A stretch of DNA of 64,000 nucleotides from Epilithonimonas vandammei (GCF_003860525.1 NZ_CP034161.1:930001-994000); one strand, 5' to 3'. Positions 1-8,784 are shown, counted from the stretch's first letter. Translations and numbers: made by a program. Notes: a model not told the origin generated them from the sequence alone.

Positions 1-660
1 TTCACCTTTTGCAACACCTTGTTCTTTTAGTTCGAAAAATTTATGAGCAATCGGAACATTGATAAAATCATAGAAAGATGGGTTTTTAGCTTTTGCTGAA
101 TCGAATGACTTCCGGCTCGTATAACCGTTGTATTTAAAATTGTCATCCAATTTTTTACTCATATCGAAATCATTCTGAAGGCTATTTAATTTGATAGAAT
201 CTTTCAGCAAAGCATTAACTTTAGAAATGGTTACAGAGTCTTTCCCATTTATGTTTTCCCTTTTTCTGATGCTGTCCAATTGTTTGGAAGTTTCGGTTAA
301 TCTGTGTAGCGCTATTTTCTTTTCTTTGCCATCCACGATTTTTCCTTCGAAATTAAAACTGAAAGGAGGAAAAACTGCGAATAAAAAGAACGTAATAAAA
401 CTGATAAAGATATACAGCTTAACAGGAGGGACAAATTTTTGTCTTTTACCTTCAAGGTAAGTATTTGTTAATTTTCCTGGTTTGAACACTAGATTCTTCA
501 ACGTTCCCCAGAACTGTCCATCATAGTGGGTAAAATCTTCAATAAAATGAGTGAAAAGATAGTGGAACTGCTGTCTTGTCTTGATATTCTGTTGTCCGCA
601 GTTGGGGCAGTATTTTTCTTCAACAATGTGTTCGCAATTCAGAGAGTCTTTTCTTTTCAT
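1..660 (-). CDS. DUF3667-type zinc-ribbon membrane protein (C-terminus beyond window)
   Basis: The reading frame begins at 660 and runs off the left edge, leaving about 220 N-terminal residues. The start carries a short zinc-ribbon with C-E-H near residues 9-11 and a CPNCG knuckle near 18-22. A tract with FVPPVKLYIFISF follows and looks like the first membrane segment, then a long charged loop. This matches the Bacteroidota DUF3667 family (zinc ribbon plus membrane segments), whose function is unknown. The neighbour rplM is divergent, so this gene has its own promoter somewhere in 661-841. The C-terminal membrane segments cannot be judged. Confidence 0.75.
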   Translation of the reverse strand, partial: MKRKDSLNCEHIVEEKYCPNCGQQNIKTRQQFHYLFTHFIEDFTHYDGQFWGTLKNLVFKPGKLTNTYLEGKRQKFVPPVKLYIFISFITFFLFAVFPPFSFNFEGKIVDGKEKKIALHRLTETSKQLDSIRKRENINGKDSVTISKVNALLKDSIKLNSLQNDFDMSKKLDDNFKYNGYTSRKSFDSAKAKNPSFYDFINVPIAHKFFELKEQGVAKGE

Positions 661-841
661 AGTTTTCTGTGGCTCATTTTCCAAGATATTTTTCAATAAA
701 TATAAAAATTCTTAGTAATAAATAACGCTTATTTTAATGATTTCGAAAAGTTTTCGGATAATTAACGCTCAGCTAACACATTAATTTTGTGAAAATTAAA
801 ATATTTTTCTGAGGAAAATTTTTCATAAGAAAAAAAATTCC

Positions 842-850
842 TACCTTTGC
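842..850 (+). promoter_or_regulatory. Bacteroidota -7 box upstream of rplM
   Basis: TACCTTTGC matches the -7 consensus TAnnTTTG. No good -33 TTTG lies 17-21 nt upstream. A start near 856 would give a leader of about 40 nt containing GTTTA-ATCG-TAAAC (872-885), which can form a small hairpin just before the GTG start. The rest of 661-841 is AT-rich with no gene seen. Confidence 0.6.
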
Positions 851-894
851 ACACCCTTTGAGGGAAAATTATGTTTAATCGTAAACGATAAATT

Positions 895-1350
895 GTGAAT
901 ACATTAAGTTACAAAACAGTATCGGCAAACAAAGCTACCGCTAATAAAGAATGGGTTGTGGTAGACGCTGCTGAGCAACCGTTGGGAAGACTAGCTTCTA
1001 CCGTTGCAAAGATTTTGAGAGGTAAGCACAAAACGAATTACACACCGCACGTAGATTGTGGAGACAACGTAATCGTTTTGAATGCAGGGAAAGTAACACT
1101 TTCCGGAAACAAGTGGGCAGACAAAACTTACATTTGGCACACTGGATATCCAGGTGGTCAGAAGTCTATGACTGCTGAAGAGCTTAGAAAAAAAGATGCA
1201 CTAAAAGTGTTGGAAAAGTCTGTAAAAGGTATGTTGCCAAAAAACAGATTGGGTTCCGCTCTTTTCAAGAACCTTTATTTATATGAAGGGACTGAGCATA
1301 AACACGAAGCTCAACAGCCAAAAGTAATCAATGTTAACGAATTCAAATAA
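895..1350 (+). CDS. rplM: 50S ribosomal protein L13
   Basis: This 151-residue protein matches L13 along its whole length: the N-terminal NKEWVVVDAAEQPLGRLAS block, the NYTPHVDCGDNVIVLNAGKV core and the GMLPKNRLG loop. L13 is an early-assembling large-subunit protein. The start is GTG at 895. An ATG at 871 opens only a 6-codon reading frame ending at 891, so it is not an alternative start for L13. The gene is followed after 6 nt by rpsI, the usual L13-S9 operon. Confidence 0.97.
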   Translation: MNTLSYKTVSANKATANKEWVVVDAAEQPLGRLASTVAKILRGKHKTNYTPHVDCGDNVIVLNAGKVTLSGNKWADKTYIWHTGYPGGQKSMTAEELRKKDALKVLEKSVKGMLPKNRLGSALFKNLYLYEGTEHKHEAQQPKVINVNEFK

Positions 1351-1356
1351 TTGAGT

Positions 1357-1743
1357 ATGTCTATAGTACACAAAATCGGAAGAAGAAAAACTTCTGTTGC
1401 AAGAGTTTACGTGAAGCCAGGAACTGGTAATATCACGATAAACGGGAAAGATGCTAAAACTTACTTCTGTACGGATGTTTTAGTTTATAAAGTAAATCAG
1501 CCATTTTTGTTGACAGAGACTGTAGGTCAGTATGATGTTACAGTAAATGTTTTTGGTGGAGGTATCACTGGTCAAGCAGAAGCAGTAAGACTTGGTGTTT
1601 CCAGAGCACTTTGTGAGATCAACGAAGAGTTCAGATTACTTCTTAAGCCACACGGATTGCTTACAAGAGATGCAAGAATGGTGGAAAGAAAGAAACCAGG
1701 ACAGAAAAAAGCAAGAAAGAGATTCCAGTTCTCAAAACGTTAA
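1357..1743 (+). CDS. rpsI: 30S ribosomal protein S9
   Basis: S9 of 128 residues. It starts with [20 protein letters not shown] and ends with the basic tail [17 protein letters not shown], whose final Lys-Arg reaches the P-site tRNA in known ribosomes. I chose ATG 1357, not the in-frame TTG at 1351 that directly abuts the rplM stop, because S9 proteins begin close to [10 protein letters not shown]. It is cotranscribed with rplM. The next 208 bp to rpsB have no convincing gene. Confidence 0.97.
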   Translation: MSIVHKIGRRKTSVARVYVKPGTGNITINGKDAKTYFCTDVLVYKVNQPFLLTETVGQYDVTVNVFGGGITGQAEAVRLGVSRALCEINEEFRLLLKPHGLLTRDARMVERKKPGQKKARKRFQFSKR

Positions 1744-1880
1744 GAAATCATTGGGCTATTGGCTTATGGCACATAGCGTTGATGAACTTTTTAAAAATTT
1801 ATTTTTTAATCAAAAGCTGGAAAGCGAATTGCCAAAAGCAAGAAGCCCACAGCCACTTTGCCCGTTACGTTTAGCATCCA

Positions 1881-1907
1881 AACTTTACTCCCATCTAAAG
1901 TAAAGTT
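1881..1907 (+). promoter_or_regulatory. Hairpin in the rpsI-rpsB spacer
   Basis: A perfect 9-bp inverted repeat (AACTTTACT at 1881-1889, AGTAAAGTT at 1899-1907) with a 9-nt loop lies 45 nt before rpsB. No T-run follows, so it is not a standard terminator. It could be an S2 leader element or an mRNA-processing site; the sequence alone does not decide. Confidence 0.4.
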
Positions 1908-1951
1908 GATTGCAGAAAAGCGGAAAGTAAACTAACAAAAAACAAGAAAAC

Positions 1952-2713
1952 ATGGCAAAAGCAAATGTAAAAGACCTTTTAGAGGCTGGCGTACACTTCG
2001 GTCACATGACTCGTAAGTGGAATCCAAATATGGCTCCATACATTTTCATGGAGAAAAACGGTATTCACATCGTAGATTTACATAAAACAGCAGTGAAATT
2101 GGACGAGGCTTGTACAGCTTTAGAAAAATTAACTTCTGCAGGTAAAAAAGTTCTTTTCGTAGCTACTAAAAAGCAAGCGAAAGAAGTAGTAGCAAAACAC
2201 GCTTCAGAACTTAACATGCCTTACATCACAGAAAGATGGCCAGGTGGAATGCTAACTAACTTCGTGACTATCAGAAAAGCGGTTAAAAAAATGAACGCTA
2301 TCGATAAAATGAAGAAAGACGGTACATTCGAAACACTATCCAAAAAAGAAAGATTACAAGTAGATCGTCAAAGAGCAAATCTTGAGAAAAACTTAGGATC
2401 TATTGCGGATATGGTGAGACTTCCTTCAGCTATTTTTGTAGTGGACATTATGAGAGAGCACATCGCAGTTACAGAAGCAAAAAAATTGGGTATCCCAGTT
2501 TTTGGTATCGTAGATACTAACTCAGATCCAAGAAAAGTGGATTTCGTAATCCCAGGAAATGATGATGCTTCTAAATCTATCGATATGATCCTTTCTGTTG
2601 TAGCAGACGCTGTAAAAGAGGGTCAGTCTCAGAGAAAAGCAGAAAAAGAAAAGTCTAAAGAAGAAGGTGAAAAAGTTTCTGCTGATGCAGATTCTGATTT
2701 CGATGCAGAATAA
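1952..2713 (+). CDS. rpsB: 30S ribosomal protein S2
   Basis: S2 of 253 residues. Hallmarks are VKDLLEAGVHFGHMTRKWNPNM at the start, the ITERWPGGMLTNF block near residue 90, and PSAIFVVDIMREHIAVTEA. The acidic and lysine-rich tail is typical of flavobacterial S2. S2 binds late to the small-subunit neck. The gene ends in a good terminator and is not followed by tsf, its usual partner. Confidence 0.97.
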   Translation: MAKANVKDLLEAGVHFGHMTRKWNPNMAPYIFMEKNGIHIVDLHKTAVKLDEACTALEKLTSAGKKVLFVATKKQAKEVVAKHASELNMPYITERWPGGMLTNFVTIRKAVKKMNAIDKMKKDGTFETLSKKERLQVDRQRANLEKNLGSIADMVRLPSAIFVVDIMREHIAVTEAKKLGIPVFGIVDTNSDPRKVDFVIPGNDDASKSIDMILSVVADAVKEGQSQRKAEKEKSKEEGEKVSADADSDFDAE

Positions 2714-2734
2714 TTAGAATTTTTTCTATAATAT

Positions 2735-2768
2735 AAAAGCGGTTCAATCATTTGAATCGCTTTTTTAT
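2735..2768 (+). terminator. rho-independent terminator after rpsB
   Basis: AAAGCGGTTCAA and TTGAATCGCTTT form a 12-bp stem (one G-U pair) with a 4-nt loop, followed by six T residues. It lies 20 nt past the rpsB stop and closes the ribosomal operon. Confidence 0.85.
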
Positions 2769-2779
2769 TTATAAAGATT

Positions 2780-2853
2780 TGGGCAGCCTAATCCGCCTTC
2801 CGTTCCCGCTATCCGCCTTCAGCGGATGAGCTCCACTCAAGTCGGGCTGCGAA
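2780..2853. repeat. Dispersed intergenic repeat, copy 1
   Basis: A GC-richer patch in an AT-rich gap. Outer arms GCAGCC (2783-2788) and GGCTGC (2845-2850) and inner arms ATCCGC and GCGGAT (about 2811-2827) can fold on each other. Read on the minus strand it contains AGTGGA, ATCC, GGATAGCGGGA in the same order as the copies at 20396 and 62857. No coding frame is convincing. Confidence 0.55.
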
Positions 2854-2887
2854 TTCAACTGACAACAACCTTTTCCAATCAATAGAA

Positions 2888-2926
2888 ACAAAAAACCCTT
2901 TCAGAGCTCGATACTCTAAAAGGGTT
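2888..2926 (-). terminator. Terminator of accA
   Basis: A 13-bp inverted repeat with one mismatch (arms 2894-2906 and 2914-2926) is followed on the minus strand by a run of six T. It is about 57 bp past the accA stop. Confidence 0.8.
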
Positions 2927-2982
2927 AAATATTACTATCAAAGGAATCAAGCCGCAAAAAGCCAATCACCAGCAACCAAATG

Positions 2983-3939
2983 CTACCCTTTGAATTCTCC
3001 CATTGCGATAAATTTATCTTGTCTCTCTGCAACCAGTTTCTCAACCGGCATTTTAGATAATGTTTTGATGTCTTTTAGAAGCACTTTCTTCACGTTGTCA
3101 AAAGTGGATTCAGGATCATAATGAGCACCGCCCAATGGTTCAGGAATAATACCATCAATTAACTTCTGCTTCAGCATATCCTCACCAGTCAGCTTCATTG
3201 TGTTGGCAGCAGTTTCTTTATATTCCCAGCTTCTCCAAAGTATTGCAGAACAGTTTTCTGGAGAAATCACAGAGTACCAGGTGTTTTCCAACATATAAAC
3301 TTTGTTTCCTACACCAATTCCTAGAGCACCTCCACTTGCCCCTTCGCCAATGATGATTGTGATAATTGGAGTTTTAAGTTGGCACATTTCGTAGATGTTT
3401 CTGGCGATAGCTTCACCTTGACCGCGTTCTTCCGCTTCCAGACCAGGATAAGCACCAGGTGTATCCACAAAAGTTACCACAGGAATATTGAATTTCTCTG
3501 CCAATTTCATCAATCTAAGAGCCTTTCTGTAACCTTCTGGGTTAGACATCCCGAAACGTCTGTGTTGTCGTTCTTTAGTTGTTCTACCTTTCTGAGTTCC
3601 GATGAGCATTACGGTATTTCCGCTGATGCTGGCAATTCCACCAATCATTGCAGGGTCGTCCCCGAAATTTCTATCACCGTGCAATTCTACAAAACTTCCC
3701 GCATCAGCCAAACCGTTGATGTAGTCCAGCGTGTAAGGTCTGTCCGGATGTCTGGAAAGCTGTACTCTTTGCCACGGCGTTAGGTTACCGTATATTTTCT
3801 TTTTGGTATCTTCTATTTTATCTTTTATTTTTTTGCAAGATTCATCTACATTGATTCCGCTTTCAGTGCCTAATTGAACGCATTTTTCGTATTGTTCAAT
3901 TAGTTCTTTTACAGGTTGTTCAAATTCTAAATATTCCAT
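2983..3939 (-). CDS. accA: Acetyl-CoA carboxylase carboxyltransferase subunit alpha
   Basis: AccA (318 residues, normal length) pairs with AccD to move CO2 from biotin on AccB to acetyl-CoA, the first step of fatty-acid synthesis. The frame shows the alpha-subunit N-terminal helical region, the [12 protein letters not shown] block, the [16 protein letters not shown] core, the [14 protein letters not shown] motif, and the [15 protein letters not shown] oxyanion region. The partner genes accB and accC lie 11-15 kb away in this window; accD is not here. The ATG start at 3939 is preceded by a -7 box at 3962-3969. Confidence 0.97.
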   Translation of the reverse strand: MEYLEFEQPVKELIEQYEKCVQLGTESGINVDESCKKIKDKIEDTKKKIYGNLTPWQRVQLSRHPDRPYTLDYINGLADAGSFVELHGDRNFGDDPAMIGGIASISGNTVMLIGTQKGRTTKERQHRRFGMSNPEGYRKALRLMKLAEKFNIPVVTFVDTPGAYPGLEAEERGQGEAIARNIYEMCQLKTPIITIIIGEGASGGALGIGVGNKVYMLENTWYSVISPENCSAILWRSWEYKETAANTMKLTGEDMLKQKLIDGIIPEPLGGAHYDPESTFDNVKKVLLKDIKTLSKMPVEKLVAERQDKFIAMGEFKG

Positions 3940-3961
3940 ATTATGTTTGGATTAAACCGTT

Positions 3962-3969
3962 CAAAAATA
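3962..3969 (-). promoter_or_regulatory. Candidate accA promoter (-7 box)
   Basis: TATTTTTG on the minus strand fits TAnnTTTG. It would give a leader of about 17 nt before accA. I see no well-spaced -33 TTTG. Confidence 0.4.
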
Positions 3970-4004
3970 ATCTTTTTTTTACAAATAGATTTTGAATCCG
4001 ATAA

Positions 4005-5513
4005 TTAATTTGTCCTAATCGCTTTTTCGATTCGTGCTATCGTTTCTTCTTTGCCGATGATATTCATAATATCAGGAACATCGGGACCTTTCAGCTCTCC
4101 AACCAAAGCGAGACGAAGAGGCATCATTAGTTTTCCCATCCCGATAGAATGTTCTTCTGCAAAATGATGAATCACTTCTTTCAAAGTATCTGAATCAAAT
4201 TCTGACGTTTCTAATTGGGTTGAGAAATCTTTCAAAATTGCAGAAGTGGTTTCGTTCCAGGCTTTTTTGGTTGCTTTTTCATCGTAAGAAGTTGGAGCTT
4301 CGAAGAAGAATTTTCCATCATTGTAAATATCAACCACAAAAGTTGCTCTTTCTTTCATCAATGAAACGATTTTCAATAATTTGTCATCAGAAAGATTCAA
4401 GGCATTAACTTCATCAATTTCTTTCAGTAAAACCAAAACCTCTTCATCAGATTTCAACTTCAAATATTCCTGATTAAACCATTTAGCTTTCTGTGGATCG
4501 AATCTTGCGCCGGCTTTATGAACTTTGTGAAGATCAAACTCGGCAATCATTTCGTCGATAGAAACAATTTCTTTATCGTTTGCCGGTGTCCAACCTAGTA
4601 AAGCTGTCATATTGATAAAAGCTTCAGGGAAATAGCCGGATTCTTTATAACCTTTCCAAACTTCATCACTTTCTGGATCTTTGAAATCCATAGGAAAAAC
4701 TGGAAATCCAAATTTGGCCCCGTCTCTTTTACTTAATTTACCTTTTCCTTCAGGTTTAAGAATCAATGATAAATGAGCAAATTCTGGCGCTTCCCAATTC
4801 ATTGCTTCGTACAATAAAACGTGCAAAGGCATAGATGGCAACCATTCTTCACCACGGATGACGTGCGAGATTTTCATCTCAAAATCATCTACTACATTTG
4901 CGAAATGATAAGTTGGCATTCCATCGTTTTTAATTAAAACCTTGTCGTCAAGTGTATTTGTATTTACTGAAAAATTTCCTCTGATAATGTCTTGAAGGTT
5001 AAGCGTTCTGTCAATTGGCATTTTGAAACGAACTACATAAGGAACATTTTCATCCAACAATGTCTGAACTTCCTCTTCAGAAAGAGAAATGCTGTTTCGT
5101 AATTGCTGTCTTGTCTGATGATTGTAGGCAAAAACATCACCTCTTGCTTCAAAATCTTTACGGATGGCATCTAATTCTTCAGGCGTGTCGAAAGCCAAAT
5201 AAGCGTAATCTGTTTTAAGAATCTGCGCTTTGTATCTGTCGTAAATATCTCTTCTTTCAGATTGTCTGTAAGGCGCATAAGGTCCACCAACTTTTGGACT
5301 CTCATCAGGAATAATCCCACACCATTCCAAAGAATTCATAATATAATCTTCTGCGCCTTCTACAAATCTTGCAGTGTCTGTATCCTCTATTCTTAGGACA
5401 AATTCGCCACCTTTGTTTTTTGCGAAAAGATAATCATACAATGCAGTTCTAACACCGCCTAAATGTAAAGCTCCCGTTGGACTTGGTGCAAAACGCACTC
5501 TTACTTTTTTCAT
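4005..5513 (-). CDS. gltX: Glutamate--tRNA ligase
   Basis: A class I aminoacyl-tRNA synthetase of 502 residues. The HIGH-type motif is in RFAPSPTGALHLGG (residues 7-20) and the KMSKS-type motif is KLSKR at 259-263, inside a GKLSKRDGAKFGFP context typical of GluRS. The C-terminal anticodon-binding region is complete. I place the start at 5513 (MKKVRVRF); an in-frame ATG 24 nt upstream would add eight residues not expected in the family. It is transcribed away from the glycan island. Confidence 0.96.
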   Translation of the reverse strand: MKKVRVRFAPSPTGALHLGGVRTALYDYLFAKNKGGEFVLRIEDTDTARFVEGAEDYIMNSLEWCGIIPDESPKVGGPYAPYRQSERRDIYDRYKAQILKTDYAYLAFDTPEELDAIRKDFEARGDVFAYNHQTRQQLRNSISLSEEEVQTLLDENVPYVVRFKMPIDRTLNLQDIIRGNFSVNTNTLDDKVLIKNDGMPTYHFANVVDDFEMKISHVIRGEEWLPSMPLHVLLYEAMNWEAPEFAHLSLILKPEGKGKLSKRDGAKFGFPVFPMDFKDPESDEVWKGYKESGYFPEAFINMTALLGWTPANDKEIVSIDEMIAEFDLHKVHKAGARFDPQKAKWFNQEYLKLKSDEEVLVLLKEIDEVNALNLSDDKLLKIVSLMKERATFVVDIYNDGKFFFEAPTSYDEKATKKAWNETTSAILKDFSTQLETSEFDSDTLKEVIHHFAEEHSIGMGKLMMPLRLALVGELKGPDVPDIMNIIGKEETIARIEKAIRTN

Positions 5514-5539
5514 ATATAGATATGTAATGTTTTTCAAGG

Positions 5540-5560
5540 TTATTCCGGTTATCGGAATAA
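5540..5560 (-). promoter_or_regulatory. Hairpin in the gltX leader
   Basis: A perfect 8-bp inverted repeat (TTATTCCG 5540-5547, CGGAATAA 5553-5560) lies in the predicted gltX 5' leader, about 27 nt before the start codon. It has no T-run. A role in gltX control is only possible, not shown. Confidence 0.35.
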
Positions 5561-5594
5561 GTTATGCAATCGCTTATATCAATCTGTATGTCTA

Positions 5595-5623
5595 CAAATT
5601 TATAATGGCGATTTCATATCAAA
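5595..5623 (-). promoter_or_regulatory. gltX promoter
   Basis: On the minus strand TTTG (5620-5623) and TAAATTTG (5595-5602) are separated by 17 nt, a full match to the Bacteroidota promoter. It gives a leader of about 75 nt. A second -7-like box, TAATTTTG, lies at 5633-5640. Confidence 0.6.
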
Positions 5624-5662
5624 ATTGTGGTGCAAAATTAAGGAAAAATAGATAACATTCTG

Positions 5663-5670
5663 TACTTTTG
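5663..5670 (+). promoter_or_regulatory. Promoter -7 box of the GT90 gene
   Basis: TACTTTTG is an exact -7 match, placing transcription start near 5676 and the ATG at 5686. It overlaps an in-frame TTG at 5668, which argues against that longer start. Confidence 0.55.
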
Positions 5671-5685
5671 GAGTTTTATGTACTT

Positions 5686-6603
5686 ATGGTTTATATCTCC
5701 AAGACAAACAAGTTTTTTTTCTACATACAAGGCTTTTGGCGGGGAATCGTTCCAGTAAAATCTTATGATAAGAAAATAGATGAGCTGTATAAAATTGTAT
5801 CAAAAGAAAATCTTTTCAAAATAGAAAAGAGGGTAGACTATTACAATAAAATACAAGAGTCAAAGAAAGGTTTTCATTCAGGAACACAGGTAAAAGATTT
5901 GTTGAAACCGAAAACACCTAAATCGTATTATTTTGATGCTTACGAATTTGCAAGATTTTTCCCCGCAGATTATCCTATCGATTTTAAATTTGGTGACGTA
6001 AATACCATTTTGGACTATCCAATGATATGCAAAAGTAGACCTATAAAAGGAAATAATGAGAATAATATCCTATTAAACTTAGACAAGGCCAGGCATTTTG
6101 TTAATGTGAAAGGCGATATTGATTTTCTGACAAAAGAAAATAAACTAATTGGTAGAGCTGGTGTTTATCAGCAGCATAGGATCAGATTTTATGAACAATA
6201 TTTCAACAACCCTTTATGTGATCTGGGACAAGTGAATAAAAGAGAAGGAAATCCAAATTGGATAAAGCCAAAAATATCTATTGCGGATCATCTGAAAAAT
6301 AAATTTATTTTGAGTCTAGAAGGCAATGATGTCGCGACTAATCTTAAGTGGATTATGTCTTCCAATTCTATAGCCGTTTGTCCTCCTCTAACGATGGAAA
6401 CTTGGTATATGGAAGGAACCTTGCTGCCTGACGTGCATTTTATAGGTATTGATGCAGATTATAATAATTTGGAGGAAAAGCTACAATATTACATAGATCA
6501 CGACAAAGAAGCCCTGGAAATAATCAATAATGCCCAAGAACACCGTAATCAATTTACTAATAAAGCTGTCGAAAACTTAACCTCTCTGTTGGTATTGAAA
6601 TAA
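5686..6603 (+). CDS. GT90-type glycosyltransferase (CAP10/LPS-modifying)
   Basis: A 305-residue protein resembling the GT90 (CAP10-like) family, which includes bacterial LPS glycosyltransferases and eukaryotic O-glucosyl/xylosyltransferases. Supporting blocks are FKFGDVNTILDYPMICKSRPI (near residues 100-120), the NILLNLDKARHF stretch, HLKNKFILSLEGNDVATNLKW, and the late SNSIAVCPPLTMETWYMEG segment, which is the usual sugar-nucleotide region. The acceptor and sugar cannot be told. It stands at the left edge of the glycan island, opposite in direction to the central operon. Confidence 0.75.
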   Translation: MVYISKTNKFFFYIQGFWRGIVPVKSYDKKIDELYKIVSKENLFKIEKRVDYYNKIQESKKGFHSGTQVKDLLKPKTPKSYYFDAYEFARFFPADYPIDFKFGDVNTILDYPMICKSRPIKGNNENNILLNLDKARHFVNVKGDIDFLTKENKLIGRAGVYQQHRIRFYEQYFNNPLCDLGQVNKREGNPNWIKPKISIADHLKNKFILSLEGNDVATNLKWIMSSNSIAVCPPLTMETWYMEGTLLPDVHFIGIDADYNNLEEKLQYYIDHDKEALEIINNAQEHRNQFTNKAVENLTSLLVLK

Positions 6604-6646
6604 TACTTTGACTATTTTCACTAGAAATATTAAAAAAAATAAAAAA

Positions 6647-6742
6647 ATGTTGGAAATAGGAGAAATGCCTTTGTGTAAGTATTATGTTTTTGCGGATGAG
6701 CCAAATAATAAACTGAAAAGAATTCAGGTAAATCGGCGATAG
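6647..6742 (+). pseudogene. Possible glycosyltransferase gene remnant
   Basis: A 31-codon frame contains MLEIGEMPLCKYYVFADEP, which resembles the fragment around the first strand-and-acidic motif of some sugar transferases. The same frame stays open upstream to about 6605 without a start and ends at TAG 6740. Nothing downstream continues it. I read it as a decayed gene piece between GT90 and the GT2 operon, but it could be chance. Confidence 0.3.
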
Positions 6743-6804
6743 AAGTGGTCATAACGATACCAACATACGAGACAAGAACAATGGACTATAAGTTATATAT
6801 TTTT

Positions 6805-7773
6805 CTAGCGGGCAATTCTTCGTTTTCCAGAAAATAAGTCCGAAATTTTCAAGATAAAAGACTGCAGGGGAAAGGTTGATTTCATTTCTTTGTAAGTAAT
6901 TTCGAACCGGCGCTTTATTTCTTTTGCATTTTCTTTAAAAAACTCATTTTGTACGGGTAAATTTTCAGCCAATCCAATATTTCTATAGTATGCCTCAGGA
7001 AAGCGTTTAAGAAATTTTTTATAATCTTTGAATTTTTTTATTTCTTTATCAATACTCATATAGCTGGTAATATTGTTTCTTGATTTTTCAGTGTTTTCGA
7101 AAAAGACATTTCCGATCTGCTGCGAAGGGTGTTTTCTGTAGTAAATAAGTTTTTCATCCAAGAAAAAAAGTTTGTTTTGCAAGCTAGCGACTAAACCTAT
7201 CCAGCCATCATGATGCACATTTTCAATGGTTGGAATTGGCAGAATATTTTTTTTAAATTCTTTTCTGAATGCCATAGTAGCTCCTGTACAAAAATTATCA
7301 TTCAGATTCAAGATATTGAAGTAGTCAAAACGATAACCGTTCTCTAAAACGAATTGTGGGAAATCCCAAAGTGTTAGTACATTCAGCGTTTCATCGTGTT
7401 CATCAATAATGTGTCCGTTTGTACATATTACGGATATTTCTTTTTCATTATTAAATACCGAAATCATCCTTTGAACTTTATGTTCAACCCAAATATCATC
7501 TTGGTCACATAAAAAAATGATGTCATTTTCACACAATGAGATTGCTTTTTCAAAATTTTTGACACTTTTGAGATTATCTACATTGATGAAGATTTTAAAA
7601 ATTTCTGGATGCTTTTCTTTATATTGCTTTAGAATAGAAACTGTAGAGTCCGTGGACTTGTCATCGCAAACAATAATTTCGTTAACTGGTAAAGATTGAT
7701 TTAAAATGGAGTCTAATTGTTTTTCCAGAAATTTTTCTCCATTATAAGTACACATTGCAACAGATGTTTTCAT
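6805..7773 (-). CDS. GT2 family glycosyltransferase (rhamnosyltransferase-like)
   Basis: GT-A fold enzyme of 322 residues. The N-terminal strand is SVAMCTYNGEKFLEKQLDSI, the nucleotide-binding acidic pair is DDKSTDST (37-44), and the metal-binding motif is DQDD at 90-93. The overall layout is like RfbF-type rhamnosyltransferases. It is the last gene of the five-gene minus operon, 9 bp after its upstream neighbour. Donor and acceptor are unknown. Confidence 0.85.
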   Translation of the reverse strand: MKTSVAMCTYNGEKFLEKQLDSILNQSLPVNEIIVCDDKSTDSTVSILKQYKEKHPEIFKIFINVDNLKSVKNFEKAISLCENDIIFLCDQDDIWVEHKVQRMISVFNNEKEISVICTNGHIIDEHDETLNVLTLWDFPQFVLENGYRFDYFNILNLNDNFCTGATMAFRKEFKKNILPIPTIENVHHDGWIGLVASLQNKLFFLDEKLIYYRKHPSQQIGNVFFENTEKSRNNITSYMSIDKEIKKFKDYKKFLKRFPEAYYRNIGLAENLPVQNEFFKENAKEIKRRFEITYKEMKSTFPLQSFILKISDLFSGKRRIAR

Positions 7774-7782
7774 AATAATGGA

Positions 7783-8784
7783 TTAATCTTTTAAAACGGT
7801 TTTTAGCCAATTGGTAAATGAATATTTTGTTTTTATAGTATCATCAATCTGTATGTAATCTGCAGAAAGGAATTGTTTTATGTCTTCTTCGCCCATACTT
7901 TGATCCAAGACTAAAATATTGTTGGGATGATAAAAATCGTACTTAGAAACAAGAGGATTATTTGTAATCAACTTTTTAGAAAAATAAGTAGCTTCAAAGG
8001 TCCTAAACGACAAACCATTATGTACAGAATTGGCAAAGTCCAAAACAACTGCGGCTTGTCTTACTTTTTCCAACACTTCTAAATAAGTCATACCTGTAGT
8101 AATGAAGTTAAGTCCTAACCCAGAATATTTACGAGGCGTTTCATCATCAAAAGCGAGCAAATTGATAGTGGGATTCAATCCTAAGTTGACGATAATTTTT
8201 GTTAAATGAACAATTTTATCTATTCTACTTTCAATAAAACTTCCGATGAAGAAAACTTCATTATTTGTAATTTTAGGTAAATTTTTATCAAAATCGAAGT
8301 AAAAATTGGTGATGGGGAAAATGTTTTGAAAATTGGATTTGTATCTCTCATAATCATCAACATCAAATAAAAAAAACCGATCAAAAAGAGGGATGAGTTT
8401 TTTTGCTTTAGGATATCGCTCTAGGCCATCCCATTGATAGGCAATCAGTTTATTGGTTTTTTCTTTTAATTTCTGAAGTATTTCAGTGGAGAAATAATCT
8501 GGACGTATAACAAGTGTATAATCTACTTTTTTTCGAATTTTAGATAATTCTTTTAGTAAAGCGTCATCATTAAACCTATCCTTCAAATTTTGTTTATAAT
8601 TTTTGTCGCCCAAAAATGTTTTCCTGAGGAAATTTGTAACTTTTTGTTTTGGATTCTTGTAGCGAAAATCGTGGTTACTTGTAAAAAGCAATTCGATTTC
8701 GAATTCGGTTGTTTTTAGATTTTCCACAAATGCTTCATAAAAATTGAAATCACGTGGCATTATAAGTATAATGGTTTTCTTCAA
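7783..8784 (-). CDS. CgeB-like glycosyltransferase, paralogue A
   Basis: This 333-residue protein has the layout of CgeB/GT-B-like proteins of Bacteroidota glycan loci. Shared with its neighbour at 8816 are LVIRPDYF near residue 105, KLIAYQWDG, a VFFIGSFIESR-like strand opening the second domain, and a C-terminal SVHNGLSFRTFEATYFSKKLITNN donor-site block followed by YDFYHPNNILVLD. Enzyme activity is inferred from fold similarity, not from a proven motif. It is the fourth gene of the operon, 31 bp after paralogue B. Confidence 0.6.
   Translation of the reverse strand: MKKTIILIMPRDFNFYEAFVENLKTTEFEIELLFTSNHDFRYKNPKQKVTNFLRKTFLGDKNYKQNLKDRFNDDALLKELSKIRKKVDYTLVIRPDYFSTEILQKLKEKTNKLIAYQWDGLERYPKAKKLIPLFDRFFLFDVDDYERYKSNFQNIFPITNFYFDFDKNLPKITNNEVFFIGSFIESRIDKIVHLTKIIVNLGLNPTINLLAFDDETPRKYSGLGLNFITTGMTYLEVLEKVRQAAVVLDFANSVHNGLSFRTFEATYFSKKLITNNPLVSKYDFYHPNNILVLDQSMGEEDIKQFLSADYIQIDDTIKTKYSFTNWLKTVLKD

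Noticed and set aside
1592..1903. 103-codon open frame overlapping the end of rpsI
   Set aside because: It is the other frame of rpsI and the spacer, with no family-like sequence and no ribosome-binding site.
5668..5685. Longer TTG start for the GT90 gene
   Set aside because: The TTG overlaps the -7 promoter box, so it would not be in the mRNA.
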